Of a DNA stretch of 6,204 nucleotides, positions 6,126 through 6,204 are shown in pieces. The notes beneath the pieces were generated by a model. It was not told the origin of the DNA. It made no database searches and saw nothing but the letters and a program-made list of their open reading frames with translations. How positions within the stretch are numbered: position 1 is the stretch's first letter; each line of letters opens with the position of its first letter. Where the stretch lies: positions 1 through 6,204 of the forward strand of contig JAFAFF010000046.1 of the NCBI GenBank assembly GCA_023423605.1. The letters run 5' to 3'. This DNA comes from Pseudomonadota bacterium. GTDB taxonomy: Bacteria; Pseudomonadota; Gammaproteobacteria; Xanthomonadales; Xanthomonadaceae. The translations under genes were made by a program, and so were the position numbers.

Positions 6126-6149
6126 TGGCAACCAGCGCTTGTCCTGCCA
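6126..6149. promoter_or_regulatory. Second palindromic site with AGCGCT core, candidate LacI-type operator
   Basis: The plus strand reads ACCAGCGCTTGT at 6131-6142, a 12-bp palindrome with one mismatched pair around the core AGCGCT. Many LacI-family operators have a central CG within such an AT-flanked core. It is bracketed by TGGCA (6126-6130) and TGCCA (6145-6149). TGGCA also pairs with TGCCA (6120-6124) in the perfect 11-mer TGCCACTGGCA (6120-6130). The site lies just upstream of the proposed -35 region. Which of the nested repeats matters cannot be decided by eye. Confidence 0.33.
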
Positions 6150-6204
6150 ACCGGCCTCATTCCAGGGCGCTGCCAGGTGCGGCGCAGTAGGACACCGGCA
6201 GGTC

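Larger units (their letters stand above)
6062..6204. other. Region upstream of the regulator gene, running to the window edge
   Basis: Bases 6062-6096 hold the leader and SD-like AGGGG of the regulator gene, and 6097-6149 the candidate promoter and inverted repeats. Bases 6150-6204 show no feature I recognise. On the minus strand an open frame enters from the edge and stops at TGA 6159-6157, which could be the last 15 codons of an upstream gene (ending PGSALE), or chance. A second minus frame stays open until it overlaps the regulator start, and a plus frame is open from ATG 6109; neither looks protein-like. GC-rich DNA often leaves such frames open. Confidence 0.4.

Noticed and set aside
6109..6204. 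Divergent plus-strand gene starting at ATG 6109
   Set aside because: The frame is open to the edge, but the ATG lies inside the inverted repeat, no ribosome-binding site precedes it, and its composition does not resemble a protein start.

Overview
This GC-rich window (roughly two thirds G+C by eye) looks like a chromosomal segment from a Xanthomonadaceae gammaproteobacterium, most likely Stenotrophomonas. The clearest pointer is a 23-nt element at 1341-1363 that starts with GTAG and folds into a perfect 8-bp GC stem. This is the form of the GTAG-type REP repeats (SMAG elements) typical of S. maltophilia and relatives. The taxon is inferred from this element, the base composition and the gene set; no alignment was run.

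All five genes lie on the minus strand and read from right to left: a LacI/GalR-type regulator (6061-5006), a FucP/GluP-type sugar/cation symporter of the MFS (4963-3647), a PfkB-family fructokinase (3639-2647), an AGE-family aldose-ketose isomerase that is probably D-mannose isomerase (2647-1406), and an exported GH2 beta-mannosidase (1319 to beyond base 1, so only its N-terminal half is here). Spacings are 42 nt, 7 nt, a 1-nt overlap (TGATG), and 86 nt, which points to one operon. The only large internal gap is the one holding the REP element, just before the beta-mannosidase.

Together the genes describe a compact beta-mannoside utilisation route. The exported enzyme would release mannose outside the cytoplasm, the symporter would import it, the isomerase would turn mannose into fructose, and the kinase would make fructose-6-phosphate. 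This avoids mannose-6-phosphate and phosphomannose isomerase. The LacI-type protein is the likely local regulator. Inverted repeats and a TATGAT -10 element upstream of its gene (6097-6149) could form its autoregulated promoter.

I see no RNA genes, CRISPR array, insertion sequence or phage element. The pathway type is known, so I do not claim an undescribed system. The points worth a second look are the REP hairpin beside the beta-mannosidase ribosome-binding site, the nested palindromes upstream of the regulator, the ambiguous lipoprotein-like signal peptide, and a Gln in the transporter where FucP has its proton-coupling Glu.
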